Assembly (NCBI RefSeq): GCF_029227915.1
Contig: NC_079883.1
Coordinates: 24,864,001-24,928,000, forward strand
Source: Hydractinia symbiolongicarpus
Lineage: Eukaryota > Cnidaria > Hydrozoa > Anthoathecata > Hydractiniidae
Direction: 5' to 3'
Length of the DNA: 64,000 nucleotides
In this document: piece after piece, positions 1 through 13,306 of the stretch
Numbering within the stretch: position 1 is the first letter of the stretch
Layout: each line of letters starts with the position of its first letter
Made by a program: the position numbers and the translations under genes
The notes under the pieces: generated by a model
Told to the model about the DNA's origin: nothing
What the model saw: only the letters and a program-made list of their open reading frames with translations
Database searches by the model: none

Positions 1-2228
1 CTAAACACGAAAGTAGAGTTTCAAATGTAAAATAGGTGATTCAAGAGTTTTATGTGTTTCAAGCAAAATGCATACGAGAATAATGTTAATTAAATTTCAA
101 AAACTTAATGTTTGTTTTTAAAGAAACATACTCACAGTGAGCTGATATTTTGTTGCAGATTGCACGTGTTTTATCTCTGAAAGATTAAACTCGATCAACA
201 ATGATCAAACACGTTTAGGAGAAAGTAACAAAAACATGTAATCAAAAGTTTAGTTTTTGAAAAGATGGCTTTGGGAAAAATTAGCAAAAGTGAATAATAG
301 CTCGTTTAAAAATTTTTTTATGTGTAACTTTTTAATTTTAAAAAGTTATTACTTTAGCAACAAACTTTATTTACGTAGTTCAACTTTGAATAATTTATTC
401 CCAAAACCGCCAAAGTTTGAATTTAAGTTTCTATACAGACACCTGCTAGAACCTCTCGGAGTGTTTCAATAGAACAAGAGAGTTATTTCTCCTCTTGTAT
501 TTCTTCCTCCAAGCCTAAACCAAGCAAAATCCTTGGCACTTATATCAAGCAAAACATTTAAAAAATATTTTTGATTTAAAAGACACTTTGAAGATATTTA
601 AAGGACGTCTTTCTAAGGGCTAAATTGTGCATTTTAATGCACCTGTTCGCAGTATCCAATAAACGACTTTTTAATAAAGACGTTTTTTAAAGATTTTATT
701 AGAGAAAATTTAGAAGGCGTCAAAACAAGGTCAATACCATTTAAATATGTAAGTATGTCTTATTGAAACCTTGTTTTATAGACATCCACAGTGCGTTTTT
801 CGCTCACCTAATTTAGAAACGTTTAAGACGGTTTATTCTTTATACTTCACCAACAAAAGATTTTTAGGACGTTACAGATTTTGCTTTTTCACGCATTTGT
901 TAGAATGTTTGTTTGGTTTCGTGTGTGATTTTTTTTGCTGGTTTTCCATATAACATGTAGGTCATTTTTCGAATAAGCTTTCCCAACGCCGATGCAAAAT
1001 CTTCTGGCCTAATCATTGCGCTTAGTCATCCACCATTTTTGTTCTTGTTGATTACAAAAAAGCCCGCGTGCAAGACAGATATAATTTTTTAGCAGGGCAA
1101 TCAACGCTCATAAATTATTTTGTAGAATGTAAAAATGATAAAATATAAGCAGTCATATGACCAACGTGTGCCAAGGCCTTTTCCCCTATATTAACTCTTC
1201 GTTAAAGAAAAATGCTCTGGGAACAAGGTGTGTTTTTGACGTTGGAAGTCTACGCAATAAAAAATTCAATTGAACTACTTACAAGTATGAAATTTTAACA
1301 AGTGAATGAATAGCTACGTGCTCTTTACTCTTATTATCATTAAAGTTTAATTTCTTTTCTATCTCTCTTTTAATGAATGAAAATATTCTAATTCAGGTTT
1401 CTATGGAATTTTACATTTCGCTTGATGACACATTCAAGTTGTTTCTTTGAAATACGTTAAACATTTTTTTTCAGAACAATGAGGCCGAGAATTGATAAAG
1501 CGTAAAACAAACTATGTCAAGTTTAATGTTTTAATGATTGTGTTATGCGTGTTGCAATATTGCGAAACGTGTATAAACCTTTAATTTGTACTGTAAACTA
1601 TAAATGTTAAACCCTCCTTGGTTAAACATAAAAGACATACTATGAACAGTTGCAGTATGAACAAGTATATGCATACAATATAAAATCTACAAAATCGACG
1701 AGAAAAAGAAGCTCTCAATAGGAAGAAACCAAATAAAAATTGAGAAAAGCGGAAAATATCATAAAACGTATAATTTCGTTTATTATTTATTTATTTATTA
1801 TATTAAGTTGGTACTTGGGATTGCACCCAATGTAGTTAAGGTTGTGTTAAGCGGCAAGTACTAGAACTTTTATAAACTGTTTTCGTTTTGAAAGGAACAA
1901 GTAGCTACATATCCGAAAATCCACGCTTCTTATAGCATTAGTAAACATTGTTGCCAAAGGCGTTGCCAGCACCTGCTGTGCCGAGACAAATTCAGGCATA
2001 AGTAAGAAACAACAGGCCCTGGAAACAAGGATGCATTGTTGGAATATGTTTTTTTTTAATAAGATGCAAATATGGATATTAAAATTTCGTAAACCAGTTT
2101 CTCTACTAGGTATATATAAAATTAAATTTCTCAAAAACCTTATGGCGCCCATTGACTATATTATTGTCAAACACATTATTTTTCCACATGAACGCATGAG
2201 GTGTTATAAGACAGTCTAAACTACTTAC
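1..2228. other. non-coding AT-rich flank
   Basis: I see no convincing gene here. Open frames are short and low-complexity. Positions about 420-515 resemble 24120-24228 (shared block ACACCTGCTAGAACCTC, then a stretch ending in CTCCAAG), so a dispersed repeat ends near 515. The part next to 2228 may be an intron of the minus-strand PAN gene. Confidence 0.5.
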
Positions 2229-2573
2229 GTTCGTTGCATTCTCGTTGGTTTCATAGTGTGTCCATCCATTTTCCTTTTGTAAGTTACTTCCAGTGTCAGT
2301 TCTAGTGGAATGGTGTATTCGGCATTGTGAGTGATGAAACATGTAGCTGAATGATTTGCACCTTGGATATTGCATGCATATGATCAAGCATCTGTTCAGT
2401 TCGATGTTTCTAACCAAAGAATATGTCGTATTTATTAGAAGAAAATTGTTGAATACAACATCAAAGACAGCATAAAATTTGTTGCATTCAGACAATCGTA
2501 ATATATCTCCTTTACTAATGTATACGATACATATCAACAATGTTAAAAATAAGAGCCCCATATTTGATGCCAT
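2229..2573 (-). CDS. PAN/apple-domain secreted protein, first exon
   Basis: This is the first coding exon of a minus-strand gene. The ATG at 2573 opens a signal peptide of about 20 residues (basic/polar start, then a Leu/Ile-rich core). A domain of about 90 residues follows with the cysteine spacing of PAN/apple modules: a Cys before FYAVF, the pair RCLIICMQYPRCKSF, and a later QCRIHH, ending in GWTHYE. PAN modules bind protein or carbohydrate in secreted and cell-surface proteins and are abundant in cnidarians. The exon ends after 115 codons at a consensus donor (GTAAGTAG, first base at 2228), phase 0; the frame beyond it loses protein character. The remaining exons, to the left, were not identified. 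Family assignment is good; specific role unknown. Confidence 0.66.
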
Positions 2574-5500
2574 TATACGTGTTTGTACTTAGTATGAAGA
2601 AGAACTTTTCACAATAAATACTATTTTCAAAACAGAACTATTTTCAAAAAAGGGTAATCAAAAATTAAAAGTTTTGGCTGACCGCAATTAACTATTTATG
2701 TTTCTTAGTACTTGTTGGGTCATGAATTTCATTCGTTTGTGTGTGTGTTTTTCTCTCACGCTATTAGTGAGCTGTTTTGTTACGCGAGTTTCCTATATAA
2801 AAGTCGTTTTTTGCACGCACATACAGCGTTGAACTACCAAACACGGTAAAGCGACACCGCTGAAGCCGCAAAACAATTTCGTCACGCATGCTCAGTGACA
2901 ATAAAATAAGCGTTAGCGCTAACGTTTTGTCTAGTGGAAATCCGGCTTCAAATTCCGGTCGGTGAAATTACTATGGCTAACGCAAGAATTTCAAAACAAG
3001 CTGCCATTGTAGTCCAACCGAATTATGGAATAAAAAGAGTCAACCGTGGAAAAAATTTACGGACTAACTTATTTGGTACCATCAGAACCGAAACTTTATG
3101 TAGATTAACATACTTAAAAGCTTCACGATGAGGCTCTTGGGGAAGATGTTTTGACAGATGATAACCTGAAGGGTGCTTTTTTGCTAAGTGTACCTTTAAA
3201 ATTGACGAAAAATCTTTTCTTAAAACAAGGAAACGCGTTGATCTACGTTTGAATTTGGTTCTTGGTTTCAAATAAGACATTGCATTGTTTTGTAAAAAAA
3301 GAAGACATTGCAGTGTCAACTTTGTAAATACCTTCGAAGGAATAACATGCCACGTGCGTTCAAAACAACAATAAACTTCGGAGCGTTACTTTTGTGGGAC
3401 TTTTGTGCAATACATTACAAAAGATATGAAATACTTCTTGTACTACGGTGCTTCTTTTTTCTTAGTAGGCCTTAGTGTTTTTCTTGAAATACAAGTGAGG
3501 ATAATAGAACTTAAATCTACTAAAGCATTTACTGGTCTTAACTAAGTTTGACCATGTTTAAAGCCATATCAGATTTTATTATATGCATGGAAGTTTTTAA
3601 AGACTTGATCAGATCAGAACGAACAGGTGATTGGAACCTCTACCTCTTTTTCCTTTTCCGGATGATTGACCTATTCGCTGCAACAGCTCACACCTACTAT
3701 GCTAAAAGTGCAAGACCTCACTTACAAAGCGTGCTAGATTTACAGGAAACTCGCCCTTGGGTTCATGCGTAGTTTTCGAAACACTTTCATACCGCCCTAC
3801 GCAGAAAGTTGTGAAAATGTAGAAGCTTCTCCACCAAATACCGATGACGAGATCGAGGAACAATCGAGAAAGGATTTCAAAGAAAGAAGTATTCTTGAGA
3901 TTTTAAATGTTTAATGTAGTATTTTATTTTGCTTTTTTAAATATTATATGCATGCCTACCACTCTACAAGTGAAAGGAGAACATTTTGAACACATTCTTA
4001 AACATGCCAATTTGCGATGAAAATTTTTTTTTATTATTCTACTTTTTTCAACAAAAATTAAAAAAATCAAAACTTTCAAGAAAATCTCCCCGGTTTTCCC
4101 GACTTTTGAAACCAACCCAAATTTGATTTCAAGGTCTATTGTCTATTTGTCCATGCCGCTGGGAGTTCACAGTATCAATTTTTTTTTCAGTTCAACTTCT
4201 TCTTTTTCCTTTTTCTTTTTCTTTTTTCTTTAACGCAGGACACAAATTAATAGCAGTATATACTTAAATATTGAATTGTACATATCCTGGGTAAAAATTC
4301 ATGAATAATAACAACCTTATCTATAAACCATGTTATTCACACAAAACCTTAAGTCAAAGAAATTTTTGAAGTGGTTTTTAGCACATTACGTTTAAGTAAA
4401 GCTCTCCTGGATGTTAAGGAAAACATGTTTTTGAAAGTTTTTATGATACAGTTCTCATAAGCCAAAAAATGCGTTTTAGAATTGTGTCAATGTGCTGCCC
4501 CACCTGATTTTTTGTAAAAACTATGTCTTGATCACAGGTCTCACGTCTAAAAAGCTACGTGCGAGCCAATAATACAATTACAACCAATAAAAAGAACACA
4601 AAATTTTCGGACTAGCAGTGGGTCACTTTTTTTAGAACATGAAAAACAACTGAGAAACATCTCATCAAAGTTACGACTTTTTTACTTTACGAAAAATGAT
4701 AATTTGTGCACTTGCAACTTAATATCATCGAGCGAAAGAGATTGAATGAAAAGCAATAGCCTGGAATAGAACAACATATTCGAATAGGCAAAGCTCTGTG
4801 GCATTTATTTTTCAAGTTTTATTTCTGCGTATGTGATAGAAGAAAATTTTAAATTGATTTCTTTTGTGAGAGTTGCCATTTTGTTTTGCACTGATGGTCT
4901 GAGACCGAACATCAATACTTACCAACTGTACTCCTAAATAAGAAATTACTTTCACAATTACTTTGACACACGAAACGCAATTTTGCTATCATATTTATCA
5001 TTTCTTCAATGCATCATTCCTAGTTGTAAATGCTGTTTCTCATACCATGGATTTTTTTTATATTTACTATGAGCAACACCAGCAACAAGACAACAGAACT
5101 ATGTTGCAAATCTATGGAATCAAACTGAATGACACTGAAGCAATTCAGGGAAAAGTAAGTCAAGCCAATTAAGCAACGAAATAATATCGTTTAGAAAATA
5201 TCTTGGTAAAAAAATTCAAGATGTTTAAATTTTAGATGAGAACATTGGCTTAACTAGCTGAAGAACACAGTAATGATATGGACAAGGAAATAGATTTAGC
5301 TACAAAATATGCAACTGCATTTAAGAGATGTATCTTAAACATTAATCAATTCGTAAATAATCACGAGTAAATACATAGTCAAATTTACAAGATTAGAAAT
5401 AAAACGCTTTAACGGACAGCCACAAAACTGGCAGTGTTTTTTGATAGCTTTGAGTGAGCCTTCGACAAAAATGAAGATTTAGCCGATACACAGAAGATGA

Positions 5501-8385
5501 ATTATTTAAAAAATTTTTTGAAAGGGAGTGCAGCAGCTGTTAATAAATAAATAAAGCAATTGTTGTGGAGATATTAGTTGTTGAAACAAAATCTACCTCA
5601 TATTCTCTTTCATCAAGTTCGGTCGCGTTACTGTTTATAATTGCTATTAGACATGTCTCTGTTTGCCCACGTACACCTGCTTTAACTTTATGAGTCAAAA
5701 CATGACCAAGGTCAGGTATTTTATCTATCAATAAAATACCTGAGAATCAGATTTTCTTCTACTTTGCACGATAAAACTCTGGTATGTTACTAGTTACAAT
5801 TTCTGGTGCTTTATGTACGGGTTCTAATAGAACTGTTTTTACTGTATGTGCGTCTCTGAAAATAGGACCGTGTTTACATACTTTACTAATTTCATTTTCA
5901 TCACATCTTCTTGTCCCAGACCTCAAAAGGATAACAACGCAAATATGAAATGCATAAAATTGGCTATTCTTTTAAACGTTACCTATACTACAGTCTCAAA
6001 ACATTAATTTTGCAGCTATAAGGCGTAAGCAAGCAAACACGCAATAACAGAAGCTTGATGTCCTCGGGGCATATCCATCCTTATGGCTGGCTCTGCATTC
6101 CCTCTAATGCCTGTCACACAAGCTGGTATGCAAGAGAAATTAGGTTAATGAACGAGAGCCTATTTTGATAAAAAAACATGTTAATATCAGCAGAATAATA
6201 TTAAAGTACAACACTACAACTCACTACAACTTATAATTCATCATTTTTGATTGATTATCAAAATCTGGAGTTGTTTGTGATATTATTGCACAAAGAGCTA
6301 TCTAAACTTGTTCTGTGTTTGAAAATCTCCACATCAGTTGATGCAGCAACAAACATTGCATTGACATATTCATAGCAACTTACTGCACGACTGGTGATGT
6401 CTCTGTAGTCTGGATGTATGTCTGTTATACAGCATGTTATACATAAAGTAAAATGTGTAGTACAATAGTTCTTTCTAGCCTGTTAACCATTTGAACGTAT
6501 TCAGTATTTTCCTCTCTTGCCCTTTGCACTTGTTTCACATTTGAAGCAGATACACGAAGTTGTAATGACGGGATTTGCTTTCATCAAGACTGCCATCTAC
6601 TGTTGTTTTGAAACGATCCTTGTCCTAACGTTTTAGATATTTTTTTCCATTTGTTATTTTTTCACGCTTTCTTTTTGATCAACAATCTCCATAACATCAT
6701 CTAACTAGTTGCAATTCTCAAGTTATGACATACAGTGCTGCGGAAAGAGAGTTCTTAGATAGCCACAGTGGTTGTTCAATATTAATTATCCCACACAAAA
6801 TTAAATTACGCACTTCATTCTACCAATGATGCTAAACAACGATAACATGAGAACATTCTACAGCATGACAATACCTTTTTGAAGTATTGTTGACTCTGAC
6901 AAATTTACTTGAAAATCAACATTAGGGGAGGGCTTGCAGGGACGCACGAGACACGTGCGACTAGACTTATGGGTTAAAAGAGCAAGGTTAGAAATACCCT
7001 CATCGGACTAAGATTGGTGCATTTAAAATAAAATGGACATCACCTGGCAATGGAACCGTCTGTGGGAATACAGGGGTGTTTGTTCTAACGTTTTATCCTT
7101 TTTGTAGAAATGAGGGGGCGCAGGGGGCACGTGTGACTTTAATTATAAGTTGAAGGGGCAAGTCATAGTACCATTTTTCGTCGCAGTTTGGCCTAAATAG
7201 ACAGTCTGCACTGGGTTGAAAGAAGCGTGTTGCTGAAAGTTAAAAACACATACATTTATTTACCTACAGGCACTATTTCCGCAACTTTTAAACAATAAAT
7301 AAAAGTATACCTTTATGAAGTATTGTGACTTTGGAAAATTACTTGAAAATCAACATTAAAAGGGAAAGTGTCAGGTATAGTGAATGCAGATCTTTTTCCT
7401 ATAACTTAGATGCAAAATAGAATAGGAACTACTTTCATTGAAAAACAATCTTATTATAGAATACTAAAACGCACCATTATAGGATTAAGTCTCTCAATAA
7501 TCATAGGGAGTTTCTTTATGCTGTCCAATTTTAACTATAGCAAACAGGCACAATTTTGTTTTCTTCTCAACATCAAGTCGGACCATTTTGGCATTGGCTT
7601 TTGATAAAATGTTGATAAACTTGCCCATCGTAGTTGTCTTAGTTGCATCAATGCTAAAATGAAATGTATACTGCAGTAGTAATAACTTTTTCCGGCAGTA
7701 TAAGATTACAACATTTTTTTATCATTACTTGCAATGGATAATGTTATCCGAGATGGTATTACTAGAACAGGGGGAAGCTGTAAAAATGCATATCTGTCAA
7801 AGTATTTTCATGTAAATTTGGTGTCGAGGAAAACAAAACAAACTCATATTGTATTCATCTACATGCATCTATTGCATTACATATGGCTATAACCTGCATC
7901 CGTGCCCCACTCTCGTCACAAAACACCTCTCACATATTAAAATTATAAAATGAAATACACATTTACCACTGCTTTCCACAAAAGTATAAAAAACAGTTTC
8001 AAATTCAATCTCTCTCCTTTCTGCCTCTTTGGATGCTATTAGTTCACCATAGTACTCGACAATGAAATCACCTGCTTAAAGTTCTTTAGTAGTAAAAACA
8101 CCATAGCCTAATAATAAACACAACAACCATGCAGAGATATCACATTTGATTATTTCCATTTTATCAATACTAAAAAGTAGTATTTAAAAGGTATTTTTGA
8201 AGATATATGCCAACTCTCAACCTTTTTGTGAGCATTAATCAAATTATTAAAAGAACAAAATTTCGAATGTTGAGAGTAACTGCAATCAAAAGTTTAGGTT
8301 TTATATAATCATGCAAGCATGTGCAAGTGATTATAAAATGGATTCGAATAACTCCTTCGTCAATTTCAGGATATTGTAACTTGGG
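2574..8385. other. intergenic DNA without recognised genes
   Basis: Nothing here gives a supported protein or RNA gene. There are polypyrimidine tracts (around 4195-4235) and a degenerate direct duplication: about 6869-6930 resembles 7309-7368 (both contain TACTTGAAAATCAACATTA), and the adjoining blocks around 6935-7000 and 7110-7170 also look alike. That suggests decayed repeat copies. Confidence 0.45.
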
Positions 8386-8698
8386 GGCATACCGACTGGT
8401 AGCCTTGTGGTAGAGCGTTCGCCTCGAGTGCGGAAGGTCTTTGGTTCAAACCCCGGCCGAGTCATGCCGGACCCTATAAAAGTGTGAATCTATCCTTTCT
8501 GTTAAGCCTTCAGCATGAGAACAGGATTGATATCTTAGGCGGTTGTCTAGTTGAGCGAGTGTTGTGTTTGCACGCCTGCTGTACCTCCAATGGGAGCTTT
8601 GAATGCACTATGATCCCCTTCGCAGCATCCTCATTAATAACAGTTCTATTAGGAACTGAAGAGGCTATCCTGGGTAAATAATAGTAATAATAATAATC
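8386..8698 (+). mobile_element. tRNA-derived SINE
   Basis: The first 83 bases (8386-8468) fold like a tRNA: GGCAT pairs with ATGCC at the ends. There is an A-box-like stretch around TAGCCTTGTGGTAGAGCG and a near-perfect B box, GGTTCAAACCCC, giving an internal RNA polymerase III promoter. A body of about 200 bases unrelated to tRNA follows and ends in a TAATAATAAT-type tail. That head-body-tail layout is typical of tRNA-derived SINEs. An isolated tRNA pseudogene is less likely because of the body and tail. Confidence 0.65.
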
Positions 8699-8760
8699 TA
8701 TAGGTAGCACAGGGGCATCGAATGTAAGGCCAGGGAACACCTATGTTATTCCTACTAATC
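8699..8760. repeat. dispersed repeat, copy 1
   Basis: Directly after the SINE tail lies GGTAGCACAGGGGCATC followed by a diverged stretch. The same block recurs at about 11895-11945, and nearby 'catgaggga(c/t)atagaga' strings occur at about 9018 and 11942. This is a dispersed repeat of unknown class. Confidence 0.45.
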
Positions 8761-11700
8761 CTCGCGCATTTTCGCCAGTGTACGAAATTTAGTAAAGAAA
8801 TTTTGCGCAAAAGGCTTTACGCGAATATGCACTTTTCTTCAAGAAACAAAAGAAACGCAGTTATATTTTGTCTAACGAGCTGAATTTTACAATTTTTTCC
8901 TTGTTATTTGTGGGATAGTTTCAACTTGCGCAAAATATAATAAGCTCGAAATAGATTTTCTTCACTGCGCAAAAAATTATTATGCGCGAAAATTAGTACG
9001 AATAAGGTAGTTGTAGCATGAGGGATATAGAGAGTGGATTTTGGGTCAACTTTGCAGAACTTCTAGCTGGCTTCATAGAATCTGTTACTATAAAACTCAC
9101 CAATACTTTTCCAATAAATTCCTTTCTCAGGAAATCCGGATCTGAATCTACACAACAATAAATTTTCGTTATGTCAACTGGATTTGGTTTTTTTTCTGCG
9201 AAAAGGTGGCATATCTTTTTATCTCAGTTACTTTATTTCTAAAGTCATAAAACATATACATTGATTTAAACACACAGCTTTTATTCTGTGATAAAGTGCA
9301 AACAGTAGACAACAATTGCAGACCTGCTACCACTTCACAAAAAATCTTGGACATTTTCTCTCTTAATTCAATTGTTGTACGTATATTGGAGTGTGCAATT
9401 GCAAAACAAAATTTAAATTGGCGACGTAAAACACAGGTTTGGAGACGTAAAGCAGGCAAATGGCATGGTATGTTGGCAGTTTTTTGCCGACGTGAAATAA
9501 ATTGAATAGGCTGTAAACAGTGATCTTGTTTGTTTACATAGACTGTGGAAAACGGTTAGCGGTTAATGACGGCAGGCAAAAATGCACATATTTAGCTGGA
9601 GACGGGCCCATTTTGAACTTTATTTCGGGACGGAATATATTAATTTGACAGTGAGACACAATTTTTGAGTTTTTCATTGCTATTTAACTTGCTTCTATCA
9701 AGGTCTGCATTTTATTGCCTGCCATCATTTTTTAGACCACTGGACAATTTCCAGAGAATTGATGATGAGGTAACAAAACAGCTAGCTGTAATCATATTAC
9801 TTGTCTAATGACAAACGCTAGTAGTATGTAAAGGTGCAACCCTGTAAAGATTCTGCACTTAGGCAAAATCTTCCTTATTACAAGGATTTTTATTAAATAA
9901 CAATAGCACAAAAACATTAGTGGCACAATACAAAACAATGAGAAATAATAGATAGAGCGAATTTCTTGGCAAAACGGATAAATCCATTTTTTATAATTTA
10001 ACATGCTTCAGCACTATACGAATACATCTGATATGCATGGGACTACTACATACTTCAAAAAATTGATTTATTAACGTTTGGTGCAGGGGAACGTTAAGAA
10101 AGATGATTGTCTTTATGCTACAAGACAAGCTAAGTCAAGTCCAGAATCAAACGCCAGCAAATAAATATATTTAACTGAAAAAGGAAGATAATAATTTTCA
10201 ATCATTATTTCAAAAACTTGTTGCCATAAAGAATAGAGAAAAGAAAAAATACAATTCTCTTGTGTCAGCTAAATATTTATGTAAAAGAGGAAAAAGATGC
10301 TTACACTACACACAAGCTGCCCTGGGAACATGGATAGCATTTTTATAGTTATACGGTCAACAATTAAGTCCTTTTATAGCAACAGTTTTAGTGATTGTTG
10401 TTTCCATATTTGCCTACTCACAAGTACCAATTGTCTGACTATTTTCCCTTTATTTCATGGATGGGAAAAATAGAAAAAGGTATATGGGAGCCCCTGTGGT
10501 TACCTATTAAATCAACAGTTGACTGTGGCAAAATAAGGTGCTGAAAGGTTTAAAAAAACATTAAACGGACTGACACAAATTTCCAGGGGGGAGGGGGGGG
10601 AGTGGTTTAAAAGTTTTTGCTATCAATAGAAAAGTTAAAATGGAGGCAGAACTAGTATTCTATTTAGAACTTTCGTCGCGCTTTGCAAGCCTTTTTTGCA
10701 AAGAGGGGTAGTAGGAGGGTCTAATCAGTTCTACAATATCATTTAGCGATACTTTTCTACCAGCTTAAAGTACTTAACAAATTTACCTCGGAAATGCGTG
10801 ACTCTGGTACTAGACTATGCGTACGTATATGGACAGCTACTTGAAACTCCGGACAAACCCCTATAAATTCAGGTTAAACTACCAACAATTATCTTCAAAA
10901 TGATAAATATATATGCTTTTTAATGAGAAAATGATTGAAAAAGATTTTCAGTGTTTTTCAAATCAATTTTATATTTAAAAAGGTATAGCCGTCGCCCGCT
11001 GGCCTTACTAGCTAAGAACGCTGTCCAATAATTTGAGCGTAGATTATCTCAAGTTGGCACCCATACTCTAATGATGTCATTTCATAATGGTACCTAGTTA
11101 ATAAGGCGACCGAGCAAAAAAAACAAAGCGCTGTGGACATTGCACTGGGTTTTATTGGAAACTTTGTGTATCTCTGGAGTTACAAGGTGTACAGCGTTAG
11201 AGTTTTAACGTTTAAATTGCCTGATTTCACTTTCTTTTTATGTAGCTTTTCTCTGTGACATAACATTATGTCTTTATTTGGCGTTCTTAGTCACACCGAG
11301 CCCGCCCTTATGAATATAACCATTTGATTTGTACTGGAAACAGGCAGCTTAAACAACGTTGGGGTAGTTCACCCCTGGCAAAAATTGTGTGCGGTGGAGC
11401 ATAGCATTTTAATATATTTTTATCTTTGTAATCATTCATTGAATACAAAACAAACCTATATTATTATGAAGCTAGACAGGCTAAAAAATGCAAAAAGTTT
11501 CTTTTTAATTTCATTACTACATGCGCTCGCTTCTTTCAAATAAATACAACTCTGGGTTAGCTTGCTTAGTTGCTCTTTGTACAGAAGCTCTAAGGATGAT
11601 GGTCGGTCCCCGGGCGACCCTTCTTTAGAATCAAAAATGATAAAATAGTAAAAAAAAAATAATCAACACAACCCAACAAATTAAACATCCATGTTCGTCA

Positions 11701-11894
11701 TATTCCTTCACTTACTTCCGCGAATGGCCATTTGGTTCGATTGTACAGATATCGATCGAGGCTCATTATTGTCAACTTCATGAGCGGCCCTCGTGTGACC
11801 CGATCTGGCGCACATGGCTCTCATGCAAGGAACATGAGGGCTTATTTTCCCGTATGTGACCAACCACAGGGCATATTGTAACCTGAGGGTATCT
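8761..11894. other. non-coding stretch
   Basis: There is no supported gene. Frames are short and AT-rich, and a G run lies near 10588-10602. The segment around 11710-11894 is more GC-rich and may belong to the repeat that ends near 11945. Confidence 0.4.
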
Positions 11895-11950
11895 AGGTAG
11901 CACAGGGGCATCAAATGCTACGCCTGGGCACACCTAATTTTAACATGAGG
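11895..11950. repeat. dispersed repeat, copy 2
   Basis: Contains GGTAGCACAGGGGCATC and a following stretch matching 8702-8750 in the same orientation. It lies just upstream of the non-LTR retrotransposon remnant, so it may be part of an older insertion. Confidence 0.45.
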
Positions 11951-11969
11951 GACATAGAGACTGCTACTA

Positions 11970-12593
11970 CTACTAGATCCTGATGCTGTTAACGAATTCT
12001 TTAATAGTACTTCAACAAGAACAACCGGAATAAACAAACACCTTCCAGCGAAAACAACTGCTCAGATGCACAATTCTACTGATTAGCCTGACTCTTTTCA
12101 ATTAACACATGATACTTTCAAGTATGTTATAAATGCAATTAGATCGTTACGATTTGACTGTTCAACAGGATTTGATGATGTTCCTGCAAGGTATATAAAA
12201 TATTTTGCTGACAATATTGCCTCGCCGTTAACACATATTATTAACTGCTGTATTGATAATTCCACCTTTCCAGGGAAATGGTACCCTAAAATAACAAATC
12301 CTTCTAATCCAGCTGACTACCGTCCAATAAGTGTCCTACCAGTTCTGTCCAAAGTATTCGGGAGAATTATATTGACTCAAATCTCGACCTTCATCGAAAA
12401 AAGATTAGTCTACTGTTCAACACAAACTGGACATAGAAAAGGACACTCTACGACTACCATTTTGAAAGATAATATTTTACATGTCATGAAGAACGGTGAA
12501 ATCACGTTTTCTATATTTGCAGACGTTTCTAACGCCGTTCCCGTCGATTATCCTACCTTGATCTTCATCAATTAGGATTTTCGAAACATTTTA
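11970..12593 (+). pseudogene. non-LTR retrotransposon reverse transcriptase, 5' part
   Basis: Frames in this stretch give typical non-LTR reverse transcriptase blocks: a fingers-like segment and then DYRPISVLPVLSKVFGRII, a hallmark of Jockey/CR1/L2-like enzymes. There are in-frame stops and at least one frame change, so this is a dead copy. The coding region is interrupted at 12593 by a Helitron pair and resumes at 16130 (see that entry). In autonomous elements the enzyme makes cDNA at a nicked target. Clade not resolved. Confidence 0.72.
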
Positions 12594-13306
12594 TCTATAT
12601 AATAATACGCTAAGTGTGTCTGTCTGTGTGTCTGTGACAGGCAAAGTGGATGTCTTCATTTTCCTTTGATGTTGCCGAAAAATGCATCTCTAATATGTCA
12701 AATTTTCTAACGTTACGGCGCGACGGAAATAACACTACTTTAACGTCAATATCCTATATTAAATTAATGAAACCATTACAGTGCACCTAAAACTTTGAGG
12801 CCAAATAACTTGGAAACGAGGTGGTGACGTCAATGATTTTTCACTGCGTGGGTAACTAGGGACCACCTAGGATCAATTTGGGTAATTTTTCCAAACCCTG
12901 ATCCCCGAATCCGTTTTGGAATTGACGGGTTGATGACGTCATCAAAAAACCTTTACACCCTAATATTTCTGCAACCGTTTCTCAAAGGTACATCATCTTA
13001 TACATTTTCTTGATCAACGTTTCAAGATCTATACAATGAAGGCAGCAGGAATACAAATCTCTCAAAAAAATTTTTTGTCTTCACGGGTCATTCCTGACCT
13101 CAGCAAAATTTTTAAACCCTCCTATCTCAATAACCGATCATCAAAAGCACATGATCATATACATTTTCCTGATCAGCGCTTTAATCTCTTTACAATAGAG
13201 GCAATGTGAAAACAAAATTCTAAATTTTTTTTAGTGGATGAGTTGCTGACGTCATCAAAATTTTTATCCTGCCTTAGTGGATTTTTCCACGGGCCTTACC
13301 GACTAG
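12594..13306 (+). mobile_element. Helitron copy H1 (non-autonomous)
   Basis: Begins with TC (TCTATATAATAATACG) after an A and ends with CTAG followed by T. A short hairpin, GTGGA-TTTT-TCCAC, lies about 15 bases before the end. These are the defining Helitron ends. There is no Rep/helicase frame, so it is non-autonomous. It abuts H2 directly (CTAG|TC at 13306/13307). Confidence 0.78.

Noticed and set aside
8386-8468. functional tRNA gene
   Set aside because: The tRNA-like head is followed by a SINE body and tail, and the acceptor stem is imperfect.
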